Shown here: positions 1 through 7,963 of the stretch, in pieces
Layout of the letters: each line of letters opens with the position of its first letter
How positions within the stretch are numbered: position 1 is the stretch's first letter
DNA from: Teredinibacter purpureus
Lineage (GTDB): Bacteria > Pseudomonadota > Gammaproteobacteria > Pseudomonadales > Cellvibrionaceae
Direction: 5' to 3'
DNA length: 64,000 nt
Assembly: GCF_014217335.1 (NCBI RefSeq)
Contig: NZ_CP060092.1
Span: forward strand, 2,807,501-2,871,500
Program-made: the position numbers and the translations under genes
Notes under the pieces: model-generated
What the model saw: the letters and a program-made list of their open reading frames with translations, nothing else
Database searches by the model: none
Told to the model about the DNA's origin: nothing

Positions 1-1
1 T

Positions 2-97
2 GGTTTCGACACGTTAAAATACTTTACGGATGCTTACAGTGCTCGGTCACATATGCGCTTCGTGACCCCGATAGAACGGTTGATCCCACATGCCTAA
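2..97 (+). CDS. menC: o-Succinylbenzoate synthase, C-terminal fragment (menC)
   Basis: An open frame enters from the left edge and stops with TAA at 95-97; about 31 residues are visible. It begins GFDTLKYF and ends IERLIPHA. This resembles the C-terminus of E. coli MenC, where GLDTL is followed about 25 residues later by a terminal ERLL. MenC is the enolase-superfamily enzyme that dehydrates SHCHC to o-succinylbenzoate in menaquinone synthesis. The call rests mostly on context: the frame overlaps the start of menE by 8 bases, and menI follows. Only the tail is present, so no catalytic residue can be checked. Confidence 0.55.
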   Translation, partial: GFDTLKYFTDAYSARSHMRFVTPIERLIPHA

Positions 98-1478
98 TTT
101 TATTGCTCACCTGTTAGGTGTTAGTGCTTTACCTGAGACGTTTACGCCCTTTTTGCTGGGTGATAACGTGTCTTTTTCGTTTGCCGAATTTGACAATAGT
201 GTTGAATTCATTGGGCAAGGGCTTTCTTCGCTAAAGCCGGGCGACCGTGTGTTAATCGCTGTGGATAGATCATGGAAGAGCCTTGCGTTGATGTTTGCGG
301 TGATACGCGTAGGGGCAATTGCCATCCCTATCGATTGTAATCTTCCGAAAGCACGCGTTACGTTATTACAGTCGACGTTCGCTATAAGGCACTACGTGGA
401 CGCTCGAACGCACCTAGAGAACGACGCTTATCGGCCTTCAGCGACTAGCAGCCTGCGAGCGATAGACCGTTTTGATCAGAACGAACCTTGTTTAGGTATT
501 TTTACCTCGGGTTCAACGGGCACGCCAAAGTTGGTATATCACGGTTGGTGTAATTTAAAAACTCAAGCCGACGCGTGTAACCAACTCATACCGCTCAATG
601 CGGGTGATAGAACGTTATCGAGTTTACCGTTTTATCATATTGCAGGGTTTGCACAGGTGATAAGAGCGTTACTGTCTTCTTCAACATTAGTCTTAAGTGG
701 TGTTGTGGAGGATGCAGAGAATCTACGTCGCTGGGCTATTACGCATACCTCGCTTGTTAGCACGCAATTGCAACGCTTGTTGGTGTGCAACGGCTCGGTG
801 GATTCCCTAAAAGCAGTACTCATTGGCGGTGGGCCAAGTGACCCAGAAGTGATTGCGCAGGCGCAGCAGCGAGGCTACCCACTTTGGTTAACCTATGGTA
901 TGACCGAGACCGCATCGCAATTAATAACCCTCTCACCTAGTGGACGTTGTTCTGTTATTAACGGCAATACCCTTAAACTATCGGGCAGCGGTGAGTTACT
1001 GGTACGCGGGAGCAACCTTTTTTTAGGGTATTGGTCTGAAGGTCGCTTGAATGATGGGCGAGACGAAGATGGTTGGTTTCATACGCGAGATTGCGCTGTA
1101 GTGAATAAGGGCCATTGGGTAATTACGGGGCGTACCGATAGCCAATATATTAGCGGTGGTAAAAACATACAACCCGAAGAAATTGAACATGCGTTACGAG
1201 AATTACACAGTATAGAAACCGCAGTTGTTGTGCCTGTTCCCCATTCTGAATTTGGGAACGCGTCATTTGCTTTAGTGTGTCTGAGAGGGCGCGAGAAACT
1301 TGACGACGCATTTATTCAAGGAATAATAAGGGAATTAAAGCTAACGTTACCCCGTTATTTAGTGCCAAGACAATATGCTCTTTTACCAAACGGAGAAGGC
1401 GCAAGCCAAGGCCAAAAATTTAATCGCAAAGCGTTACGTCGGTTAGCGTTGAGCATTCAACAGGAAAGGCTTTTATGA
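90..1478 (+). CDS. menE: o-Succinylbenzoate-CoA ligase (MenE), ANL superfamily
   Basis: Adenylate-forming ligase of 462 residues, a usual length for MenE. It activates o-succinylbenzoate with ATP and joins it to CoA in menaquinone synthesis. Visible motifs are the phosphate-binding loop GIFTSGSTGTPK (about 136-147), YGMTET (269-274), a GYW...DGWFHTRD segment, and the hinge ITGRTDSQYISGGKNIQPEEIE in the C-terminal domain. There is no signal peptide or membrane segment, so it is cytoplasmic. It overlaps the upstream menC tail by 8 bases and the downstream menI by 4 bases (ATGA), so the three are probably translationally coupled. Taken alone it could be another short acyl-CoA ligase; the YdiI-like partner makes MenE much more likely. 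Confidence 0.85.
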   Translation: MPNFIAHLLGVSALPETFTPFLLGDNVSFSFAEFDNSVEFIGQGLSSLKPGDRVLIAVDRSWKSLALMFAVIRVGAIAIPIDCNLPKARVTLLQSTFAIRHYVDARTHLENDAYRPSATSSLRAIDRFDQNEPCLGIFTSGSTGTPKLVYHGWCNLKTQADACNQLIPLNAGDRTLSSLPFYHIAGFAQVIRALLSSSTLVLSGVVEDAENLRRWAITHTSLVSTQLQRLLVCNGSVDSLKAVLIGGGPSDPEVIAQAQQRGYPLWLTYGMTETASQLITLSPSGRCSVINGNTLKLSGSGELLVRGSNLFLGYWSEGRLNDGRDEDGWFHTRDCAVVNKGHWVITGRTDSQYISGGKNIQPEEIEHALRELHSIETAVVVPVPHSEFGNASFALVCLRGREKLDDAFIQGIIRELKLTLPRYLVPRQYALLPNGEGASQGQKFNRKALRRLALSIQQERLL

Positions 1479-1897
1479 GTATTTGGAAAAAGCAGGCCAC
1501 ACCCGCGCAATTTAATGCTTTCAGTGAGAACACTCTCGTTAGTCATTTGGATATTAAAATTACGGAGATAGGTGACGATTATATTAAAGGCACAATGCCG
1601 GTTAAAGATTTTACGCGGCAACCTATGGGGTACTTGCACGGTGGAGCTTCAGTTGTGTTGGCCGAAACCCTTGGGAGTATTGCCGGCCATCTTGTGGTAG
1701 GCGACGAGAAAAACTGTTTTGGTGTAGAGGTAAACGCTAACCATTTACGCTCTGTTAAAGAGGGCATGGTAACCGCAACGGTAAGGCCCATTCGAATCGG
1801 TTCCACGCTGCACGTATGGGATATTCAAATAACAGACGAAAGAGACGAACTTATCTGTGTTTCTAGGCTTACCCTGGCGGTTAAAGATTTTCGTTAG
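1475..1897 (+). CDS. menI: 1,4-Dihydroxy-2-naphthoyl-CoA thioesterase (MenI / YdiI), hotdog fold
   Basis: A 140-residue hotdog-fold thioesterase with strong recalled similarity to E. coli YdiI along its whole length: it starts MSIWKK, and has GYLHGGASVVLAETLGS in the middle and a late SRLTLAV. Glu64 in the VVLAETLGS stretch is the expected catalytic carboxylate and the HGG at 55-57 the substrate-binding turn. The enzyme hydrolyses DHNA-CoA to DHNA before prenylation in menaquinone synthesis. It overlaps menE by 4 bases. YdiI-type enzymes can accept other acyl-CoAs, but the operon supports the menaquinone role. No obvious terminator lies between it and the convergent gene that ends at 1940. 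Confidence 0.85.
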   Translation: MSIWKKQATPAQFNAFSENTLVSHLDIKITEIGDDYIKGTMPVKDFTRQPMGYLHGGASVVLAETLGSIAGHLVVGDEKNCFGVEVNANHLRSVKEGMVTATVRPIRIGSTLHVWDIQITDERDELICVSRLTLAVKDFR

Positions 1898-1939
1898 GTG
1901 ACGGGCTAGCCGTAATCAGTAACCGTTGCCGTTATACGA

Positions 1940-2695
1940 TTAATCTCGGCTTACCGCAAGAGGTCCCCATGCTTGGCAAACGGGCATAACTTCAAGGCTA
2001 TTGATGTTAACGTGCGCCGGAACGCTGGTTACCCATACAATAATGTCCGCGATATCGGCCGCCGATAAAGGTGTTGCATTATCATAGACCGAATCTGCTT
2101 TCTGTTGGTCTTGATTAAACCGTACCAATGAGAATTCTGTTTCTGCCATGCCTGGGCTAAGCTCGGTTACGCGAATGTTGGTGCCCAGCAAATCGGCTTT
2201 TAAACCTTTTGTGAATTGCTGCACAAACGCTTTTGTTGCACCGTAGGTGTTGCCACCTGGGTACGGCCAACTGCCGGCGATAGATGCAATATTAACGATA
2301 TGCCCGCGATTACGCGCCACCATGCCGGGAAGAATAGCGCGTGTCATATGCATGAGGCCGGTAATATTTGTGTTGACCATCGTATCCCAATCATTCAGGT
2401 CGGTTTCGTGGGCGGGTGCAATGCCTAGGGCTAAACCCGCATTATTGATTAAAATATCAATACTTTGATGTGAGGCGGGCAGTGTTTCGAGTACGTGTGA
2501 AACGGCGTTGCGGTCAGTTACGTCTAAGGCTTGGATAAACACATTACACTGTTGGGATAGCTCGCTTTTCAAAGCTTCCAGCCTATCCAGCCGACGCGCC
2601 AGTAACACGAGGGCGTAGCCTTTTTGTGCATACAGCCGGGCGCAAGCAGCACCAAAACCAGAAGACGCGCCTGTAATTAATACGGTGGTGGGCAT
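1940..2695 (-). CDS. ydfG: Short-chain dehydrogenase, YdfG type (NADP-dependent 3-hydroxy acid / serine dehydrogenase)
   Basis: A classical short-chain dehydrogenase of 251 residues. The Rossmann dinucleotide motif TGASSGFG is at 8-15, NNAG at 84-87, and the catalytic set is Ser138 with Tyr151 and Lys155 (YGATK). The stretch SWPYPGGNTYGATKAFVQQF and the late PAHVNINSLEVMPV closely match E. coli YdfG, which oxidises L-serine, L-allo-threonine and 3-hydroxy acids with NADP and is also linked to malonic semialdehyde reduction. Arg34-Arg35 after the second strand fit NADP preference. No signal peptide. It converges on the menaquinone operon and is separated from the next minus-strand gene by a terminator, so it is probably monocistronic. 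Confidence 0.8.
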   Translation of the reverse strand: MPTTVLITGASSGFGAACARLYAQKGYALVLLARRLDRLEALKSELSQQCNVFIQALDVTDRNAVSHVLETLPASHQSIDILINNAGLALGIAPAHETDLNDWDTMVNTNITGLMHMTRAILPGMVARNRGHIVNIASIAGSWPYPGGNTYGATKAFVQQFTKGLKADLLGTNIRVTELSPGMAETEFSLVRFNQDQQKADSVYDNATPLSAADIADIIVWVTSVPAHVNINSLEVMPVCQAWGPLAVSRD

Positions 2696-2755
2696 AACAA
2701 TACTCGGAAATTTAATTGGAACGTAACAATACGCTATTTAACGTGGTTACCAAAT

Positions 2756-2784
2756 AAAAAAAAGCCTGATTAATATCAGGCTTC
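2756..2784 (-). terminator. Rho-independent terminator of the peroxiredoxin gene
   Basis: A perfect 9-bp stem (AAGCCTGAT at 2763-2771 pairing with 2776-2784) with a 4-base loop. On the minus strand it is followed by a run of T (A-run at 2756-2764 on the plus strand). It lies about 27 bases after the stop codon of the peroxiredoxin-glutaredoxin gene. Confidence 0.85.
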
Positions 2785-2810
2785 GGTATGTTGTTTTTAC
2801 AACCTGAGGC

Positions 2811-3551
2811 CTATGTATTGGCTTCTAACCATTTGTCCAAGTCGTCAGCTGTGCCAATATGCTTGCCATCAATAAACACCTGTGGCGTGGTGCCTTGGCC
2901 GGAAACCGCGGTAAGCGAGCTATAACTTACACCGTTATCGCCCAGTACAATTTCTTCATACTTGAACTTATTTTTTGACAGGGTATTTTTTGCGCGTGTG
3001 CAATGAGGGCACCCAGGCTTGCTAAACAGCGTGACGCGCTTGGGAAGCTCTGCGTTGGCATTAATGTGGGCTAACATTGTATCTGCGTCACTCACCTCAA
3101 AGGGGTCGCCAGGCTTGTTGGGTTCGATAAACATTTTTTCAATAACACTGTTTTTAACGAGCATGGAATAGCGCCATGAGCGCTTACCAAAACCGATATC
3201 TGATTTATCGACGAGCATACCCATGCCTTCGCTGAAATCGCCGTTACCGTCGGGAATAAATCGAATATTGTCAGCGTGCTGGTCTGCGCTCCAAGCATTC
3301 ATTACAAAGGTATCATTCACAGATAAGCAAATGATTGCATCCACGCCTTCTTTGAAGAAAACCGGTGCAAGCTCATTGTAGCGCGGTAAGTGTGTTGATG
3401 AGCAGGTAGGGGTAAATGCACCGGGAAGCGCAAATACGACAACGGTCTTGTCTTTAAAAAGAGCGTCGCTGCTTACATCCAACCAGTCATCTCCGTCGCG
3501 CGTTTTAAATGTTACGCTGGGTACTGTTTGGCCTTCTCTATTCTCTAACAT
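2811..3551 (-). CDS. Peroxiredoxin-glutaredoxin fusion (hybrid Prx5)
   Basis: A 246-residue fusion. The N-terminal AhpC/TSA-type peroxiredoxin 5 domain (about 1-160) has the peroxidatic Cys50 in PGAFTPTCS. The C-terminal glutaredoxin domain (about 170-246) has the redox pair Cys181/Cys184 in CPHC and the cis-proline TTPQVFIDG. Such hybrids reduce hydrogen and organic peroxides using glutathione, the glutaredoxin domain recycling the peroxiredoxin without a separate partner; the type is known from Haemophilus and other gammaproteobacteria. It is cytoplasmic. It lies 34 bases after pilU on the same strand, so it could be read through from pilU, but no functional link is evident. With katG at 10.5 kb it suggests a peroxide-exposed aerobic life. 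Confidence 0.92.
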   Translation of the reverse strand: MLENREGQTVPSVTFKTRDGDDWLDVSSDALFKDKTVVVFALPGAFTPTCSSTHLPRYNELAPVFFKEGVDAIICLSVNDTFVMNAWSADQHADNIRFIPDGNGDFSEGMGMLVDKSDIGFGKRSWRYSMLVKNSVIEKMFIEPNKPGDPFEVSDADTMLAHINANAELPKRVTLFSKPGCPHCTRAKNTLSKNKFKYEEIVLGDNGVSYSSLTAVSGQGTTPQVFIDGKHIGTADDLDKWLEANT

Positions 3552-3585
3552 GTTTAAATCCTTGGTTTATTGAACAGGTTTTGAA

Positions 3586-4800
3586 CTATTGATTCTTTAA
3601 AAATGGGTTGATGGGGGCGTCTTCGTCCTCCTCTTCGTGCTCCATTTTTTCGAGCGATAAACTTCCGAAGCTATTGTCGTCTTCGGATACTTGCGCTGCT
3701 ACTGATTGCGCATCTTCAGTGGATGGTTCTGCGTTACCTTCGCCTAGTTTAATGCGTAGCCGTAAGTTATTGGCGGAATCTGCATTCGCAAGTGCATCAT
3801 CGAGCGTTATTTTACCGGTTTTATGCAGCTTATAGAGAGCGGCATCAAACGTTTGCATACCGAGGTTTTCAGACTTCTCCATAATTTCTTTAATATCGGT
3901 GAGGCGAGCTTTCAAAATCAGTTCTTGTATGGTTTTGGTGCCGAGCAAGACTTCAACCGCGGCACAGCGCTTGCCGTCCAAGGTGGGGACTAATCGTTGC
4001 GAGACTATTCCGCGCACATTCTGGGATAAACCCATTAGTAATTGTGGGCGTCGCTCCTCGGGGAATAAATTGATGATCCGCTCAAGCGCCTGATTTGCAT
4101 TATTGGCGTGTAATGTGGAAATCGCGAGGTGGCCAGTTTCTGCGAACTCCAGCGCATGTTCCATTGTCTCTCTATCACGAATTTCTCCTATTAATATGAC
4201 ATCAGGTGCTTGTCGCAGAGTATTTTTCAATGCATTGCGGAAACTGCGGGTATCGACACCGACTTCCCGTTGATTAATGACGCTCTTTTTGTGTTTGTGC
4301 ACGTACTCAACGGGGTCTTCTATGGTGATAATATGACCACCAGAATTGGCATTACGGTGGTCTATTAGCGCGGCGAGAGAGGTGGATTTACCTGAACCCG
4401 TGCCGCCAACAAATAGCACTAGCCCGCGCTTTGTCATGATAATGTCTTTAAGTACCTCGGGGAGCCCTAACTGATCAAATTGAGGAATATCAGTGTTGAT
4501 ATTACGCGCAACAATCGAGACCTCGTTGCGTTGTTTGAAAATATTAATGCGGAAACGACCAATGCTGGGAATAGAGATGGCGAGATTCATTTCTAACTCA
4601 TGTAAAAATGATTCTCGTTGCTCCTCATCCATTATCGAGTTTGCGATACTCTCAATTTCACCCGCTTTGTAGGGCGTTTGAGAGAGGGGTTTGAGGGTTC
4701 CCTGGAATTTTGCACACGGTGGTGCACCTGTGCTGAGGTAGAGATCTGAACCGTCTTTTTGAGCTAAAACTTTAAGGAAGGGGTCGATGGGAGTGCCCAT
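3586..4800 (-). CDS. pilU: Type IV pilus twitching motility ATPase PilU
   Basis: Hexameric secretion ATPase of the PilT/PilU family, accessory retraction motor of type IV pili. In the longest frame (409 residues from 4815) Walker A is GGTGSGKST at 137-145, followed by the Asp box IEDPVEYVH, Walker B APDVILIGEIRD, and the His box TGHLAISTLHANNA. The C-terminal part ...MQTFDAALYKLHKTGKI, DALANADSANNLRL and an acidic tail ending NPFLKNQ is PilU-like rather than PilT-like. I prefer the second Met at 4800 (404 residues) because GGAG sits 7 bases upstream of it on the minus strand, while the first ATG has no such site. PilT is not in the window. Confidence 0.88.
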   Translation of the reverse strand: MGTPIDPFLKVLAQKDGSDLYLSTGAPPCAKFQGTLKPLSQTPYKAGEIESIANSIMDEEQRESFLHELEMNLAISIPSIGRFRINIFKQRNEVSIVARNINTDIPQFDQLGLPEVLKDIIMTKRGLVLFVGGTGSGKSTSLAALIDHRNANSGGHIITIEDPVEYVHKHKKSVINQREVGVDTRSFRNALKNTLRQAPDVILIGEIRDRETMEHALEFAETGHLAISTLHANNANQALERIINLFPEERRPQLLMGLSQNVRGIVSQRLVPTLDGKRCAAVEVLLGTKTIQELILKARLTDIKEIMEKSENLGMQTFDAALYKLHKTGKITLDDALANADSANNLRLRIKLGEGNAEPSTEDAQSVAAQVSEDDNSFGSLSLEKMEHEEEDEDAPINPFLKNQ

Positions 4801-4815
4801 GGTATCTCCATGCAT

Positions 4816-5170
4816 TCGAGGTGCCGAGTAAGGATACAGGAGAGTATAGCCAGCTCATGGAAGGTTGTAGGTTCTATAGAATTTGATCTATGCGGCCGCT
4901 ACCCTTAAAAAAAAGTGACACGCACTATCATTTGGACGTCGCTGAAAGTAATATAGTCAAATTGACTTAAACTGTGGCAGAAGCTCCTCCTATCCTTCGG
5001 TTACGTAAATTCATGTAGACTTGGGGGCAAAAGGGGGGTAGCCGTACCAATTTGTGGGCAGTGGAAACTGCATGCGCCAACGAATTGGTTTGATTATCAA
5101 TCCAGCAGCGGGATTGTCGCTATGCGTTCAAACTTTGCTGTTTTCAAATAATAACTAAGACGTAAATCTT
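4816..5170. other. Divergent intergenic region between pilU and the pentoside symporter
   Basis: About 355 bases without a credible gene. It must hold the promoters of pilU (minus) and of the transporter-GH43 operon (plus). Apart from the stem structure at 5046-5089, I see an A-run at 4908-4915 and no clear sigma-70 pair. Confidence 0.5.
5046..5089 (+). promoter_or_regulatory. Nested stem structure in the leader of the symporter-GH43 operon
   Basis: Outer arms ACCAATTTGT (5046-5055) and ACGAATTGGT (5080-5089) pair with a single mismatch. Inside them GCAGT (5058-5062) and ACTGC (5067-5071) close a GGAA tetraloop. The structure ends 81 bases before the transporter start. It could be an operator dyad or an RNA leader; no riboswitch class is recognised. 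Confidence 0.4.
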
Positions 5171-6646
5171 ATGACGACAACAACAAATGGAAAGCTCTCG
5201 GTAAGGGAGAAAGTAGGTTACAGTCTTGGAGACTTTGCAGCCAACCTGGTCTTTCAAACGCTTGTAACGTATATCGTGTTTTTCTATACCGACGTGTATA
5301 AGTTGAGCAATTCAGCGGCTCAATCGGTCATTTTTTGGTGTGGCATTATCGGTGGGGTTTTGTTTGCCCCCGTGATGGGCATGATCGCAGACCGTACCAA
5401 AACACGATGGGGAAAGTATCGCCCATGGATACTGTTTACGGCTATCCCATTTGGTGTCCTTATATTCTTCACGTTTTCAACGCCGAATTTCGGCGAAACG
5501 GGCAAAATTGTTTACGCTTTTGTAACCTATTTGCTGCTGGTTTCTCTGTACACCGCTAATAATTTGCCTTACGCATCCTTAAGTGGCGTGCTCACCGGTA
5601 ATATGGCGGAGCGCAATAGTCTGTCGGCCTATCGGTTTGTTGCCGTTATGGGTGCTCAGTTCATCATTCAGGTACTTATGCTGCCCATTATTATGATGGC
5701 CGGAGACGGCGATCAAGCGCTAGGTTTCGAAAAAATAACCTTGGTCTTTGCGTTTGTTGCAGTCGCTTGTTTTATCGTAACTTTCTTAACCACTAAAGAG
5801 CGGGTTGTTGCTCCTCAAGAAAGTGACTCACGTGTTGTCGATGATTTGAAAGATCTGCTCGGTAACGTTCCGTGGCTCATTATGCTGGGCGTAGTCGTGC
5901 TGGTCTTCGTCACGCTTGCACTGAAAGGTGGTATGTATATTTACTACTTTGATAATTATGTGAGCGAGCCTGCTTTAGCCGTTTTCCTAGAAAATATGGG
6001 GTTCAATAGCTTTATCTCAGGGCTCACATCCTTCTTTGGCAGCCTTGGTTTTGCCTTTGAATGGCCGGAAAGCCCAGTGGCTTCCGGTTTTGGGCTGTTT
6101 AACGGTAGCGGCATTATAATGATGATTGTCGGCATCGGTTTTTCCAAGCCACTGGCTGATCGTTTTGGTAAACGCAATATTTACGGCATTTTCCTTGTTA
6201 TCTCTACTCTCTTTGTTCTTGCCTTTGTGGCGATACCCCCAGAGTCGGTAGGTACCATGTTTATTAGCCAGATTCTGCACGGATTTTTCTACGGCATTAC
6301 TATTCCATTATTATGGGCCATGATTGCGGATGTAGCCGATTACTCGGAGTGGAAGAATAATCGCCGCGCGACGGCTGTTATTTTCTCCGCCATGATACTG
6401 GGATTAAAAGGTGGCCTTACCGTGGGAAGTACTATCGCAGCTATGGTGTTGGCTTCTTATGGTTACGACGCCAACCTGGAGTCTCAAAGCTTAGAAACGA
6501 AAGAGGGCATTAAGTTAGCCGTAAGTGTCTTTGCTGCAATCCCTTTCTTTGTTGCAGCAGCCAGCATGTTTTTCTATCAAATTAACAAAAAAATGGAAAC
6601 GCAAATTGAAACTGATTTGGCAGCGAGACGACCTGCTACAGTGTAA
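5171..6646 (+). CDS. GPH-family sugar:cation symporter (pentoside / xyloside-arabinoside uptake)
   Basis: A 491-residue inner-membrane protein with about 12 hydrophobic segments, of the glycoside-pentoside-hexuronide:cation symporter family (MFS_2, XynP/MelB-like). The N-terminus REKVGYSLGDFAANLVFQT is typical, as are the loop DRTKTRWGKYRPW (about 75-90) and the second-half motif ADVADYSEWKNNRRAT. The family imports di- and oligosaccharides with Na+ or H+. The GH43 gene 66 bases downstream lacks a signal peptide, so the likely cargo is a xylo- or arabino-oligosaccharide hydrolysed inside the cell. The segment around 270-310, with extra hydrophobic residues, is longer than in small family members. 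Exact substrate is inference. Confidence 0.85.
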   Translation: MTTTTNGKLSVREKVGYSLGDFAANLVFQTLVTYIVFFYTDVYKLSNSAAQSVIFWCGIIGGVLFAPVMGMIADRTKTRWGKYRPWILFTAIPFGVLIFFTFSTPNFGETGKIVYAFVTYLLLVSLYTANNLPYASLSGVLTGNMAERNSLSAYRFVAVMGAQFIIQVLMLPIIMMAGDGDQALGFEKITLVFAFVAVACFIVTFLTTKERVVAPQESDSRVVDDLKDLLGNVPWLIMLGVVVLVFVTLALKGGMYIYYFDNYVSEPALAVFLENMGFNSFISGLTSFFGSLGFAFEWPESPVASGFGLFNGSGIIMMIVGIGFSKPLADRFGKRNIYGIFLVISTLFVLAFVAIPPESVGTMFISQILHGFFYGITIPLLWAMIADVADYSEWKNNRRATAVIFSAMILGLKGGLTVGSTIAAMVLASYGYDANLESQSLETKEGIKLAVSVFAAIPFFVAAASMFFYQINKKMETQIETDLAARRPATV

Positions 6647-6662
6647 ATACATTCAATGAACA

Positions 6663-6688
6663 GGGCGCTTAGATAGCGCCCAATTTTT
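6663..6688 (+). terminator. Hairpin between the symporter and GH43 genes
   Basis: GGGCGCT (6663-6669) pairs perfectly with AGCGCCC (6675-6681) around a 5-base loop, followed by AATTTTT. It sits inside what looks like a two-gene operon, so it may be a partial terminator or a 3' stabilising element that sets different levels for the transporter and the hydrolase. Confidence 0.6.
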
Positions 6689-6712
6689 AAGATTTAAAAG
6701 GTTATTAAACTC

Positions 6713-7732
6713 ATGGCTGATGAAGAATACTCAGAATTGGATTTTGATGAAGTGAATGCGAAAGCCATTTCGCAGCCGCTGGTCAAGAATATATATACGG
6801 CTGATCCGTCCGCACATGTCTTTAACGGAACACTCTATATATACCCCTCACACGATATTGATGCAGGGATTCCGTTCAATGATAACGGCGACCATTTCGG
6901 GATGGAGGATTATCACGTAATCTCCATGGATTCCCCTGAAAGCGAAGCGGTTGATAATGGCGTAGCGTTACATGTTAAAGATGTGCCGTGGGCAGAGCGC
7001 CAAATGTGGGCGCCTGATGCTGCGCACAAAGCTGGAAAGTACTACTTATACTTCCCTGCGAAAAAGGCAGACGGTATTTTTCAAATAGGTGCCGCCGTTT
7101 CTGATTCACCTACCGGCCCATTTGTTGCTCAACCTGAAGCCATTAAAGGCAGTTACACCATCGACCCCGCCGTTTTCGAAGATAACGACGGTGAATACTA
7201 TATGTATTTTGGTGGTATCTGGGGCGGTCAGTTACAGAATTATCGTAATAATCAATACGGTGCTAATACCACAGAGCCAGCCGATGACGAACCAGCCTTA
7301 GGCCCCATCGTTGCCAAAATGAGCGATGACATGCTGGAGTTCGCCGAAGAACCCCGTGAAATCGTAATGTTGGATGAAGACGGTAATCACGTTCTGGCTG
7401 GTGATCACGAGCGTCGTTTCTTCGAAGCATCATGGGTACACAAATACAAGGGTAAGTACTATTTCTCGTATTCCACCGGCAATAGTCATTTCTTATGTTA
7501 TGGCATTGGTGATAGCCCTTATGGCCCATTCACCTATGGTGGACGCATCTTAAACCCAGTAGTGGGTTGGACCACGCACCATTCTATATGTGAGTATGAA
7601 GGGCGTTGGTTTTTGTTCTACCATGATTCAACCTTATCAAAAGGGGTTACTCATCTTCGATCTATTAAGATGGCGGAAATTACTTATGATGAAAATGGCA
7701 AAATCAACACTTTAGACCCTTATATTGGTTAA
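6713..7732 (+). CDS. GH43 glycoside hydrolase (beta-xylosidase / alpha-L-arabinofuranosidase), cytoplasmic
   Basis: A 339-residue five-bladed beta-propeller glycosidase of family GH43, probably near the subfamily of stand-alone xylosidases and arabinofuranosidases. The expected catalytic triad is visible: general base Asp31 (ADPSAHVF), pKa modulator Asp151 (TIDPAVFED) and general acid Glu238 (FFEASWVHKYKGKYY). The propeller phrases QMWAPDAAHKAGKYYLYFPA and HSICEYEGRWFLFYHDS are characteristic. It has no signal peptide and begins with an acidic stretch, so it should act in the cytoplasm on pentosides brought in by the upstream symporter. There is no accessory CBM or C-terminal beta-sandwich. 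Whether xylose or arabinose is released cannot be decided from sequence alone. Confidence 0.88.
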   Translation: MADEEYSELDFDEVNAKAISQPLVKNIYTADPSAHVFNGTLYIYPSHDIDAGIPFNDNGDHFGMEDYHVISMDSPESEAVDNGVALHVKDVPWAERQMWAPDAAHKAGKYYLYFPAKKADGIFQIGAAVSDSPTGPFVAQPEAIKGSYTIDPAVFEDNDGEYYMYFGGIWGGQLQNYRNNQYGANTTEPADDEPALGPIVAKMSDDMLEFAEEPREIVMLDEDGNHVLAGDHERRFFEASWVHKYKGKYYFSYSTGNSHFLCYGIGDSPYGPFTYGGRILNPVVGWTTHHSICEYEGRWFLFYHDSTLSKGVTHLRSIKMAEITYDENGKINTLDPYIG

Positions 7733-7763
7733 ACGCCAACACAAATAGTGTTTCTTTTTTATG

Positions 7764-7790
7764 AATCTGCCAGCGCAATGCTGGCAGATT
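7764..7790 (+). terminator. Terminator after the GH43 operon
   Basis: AATCTGCCAGC (7764-7774) and GCTGGCAGATT (7780-7790) form a perfect 11-bp stem with a 5-base loop, followed by an AT-rich ATTCATTTT. It lies about 30 bases after the GH43 stop and before the next gene. Confidence 0.75.
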
Positions 7791-7963
7791 ATTCATTTTC
7801 CTATTGTTTGTTTGTTTGTTTGTTGCATTACTTTCCTTCTTTTTTCTTTTTAGTGTTTTCTTCAAATGTGTGGGTCTCTTTCGGTTTTGGGCTAGACTTA
7901 CTCAACAGTGCGTTGCTGCGTCACTTAAGTGTCAACTTAATGCTAGTGAGAGTGGAGGTCGTT

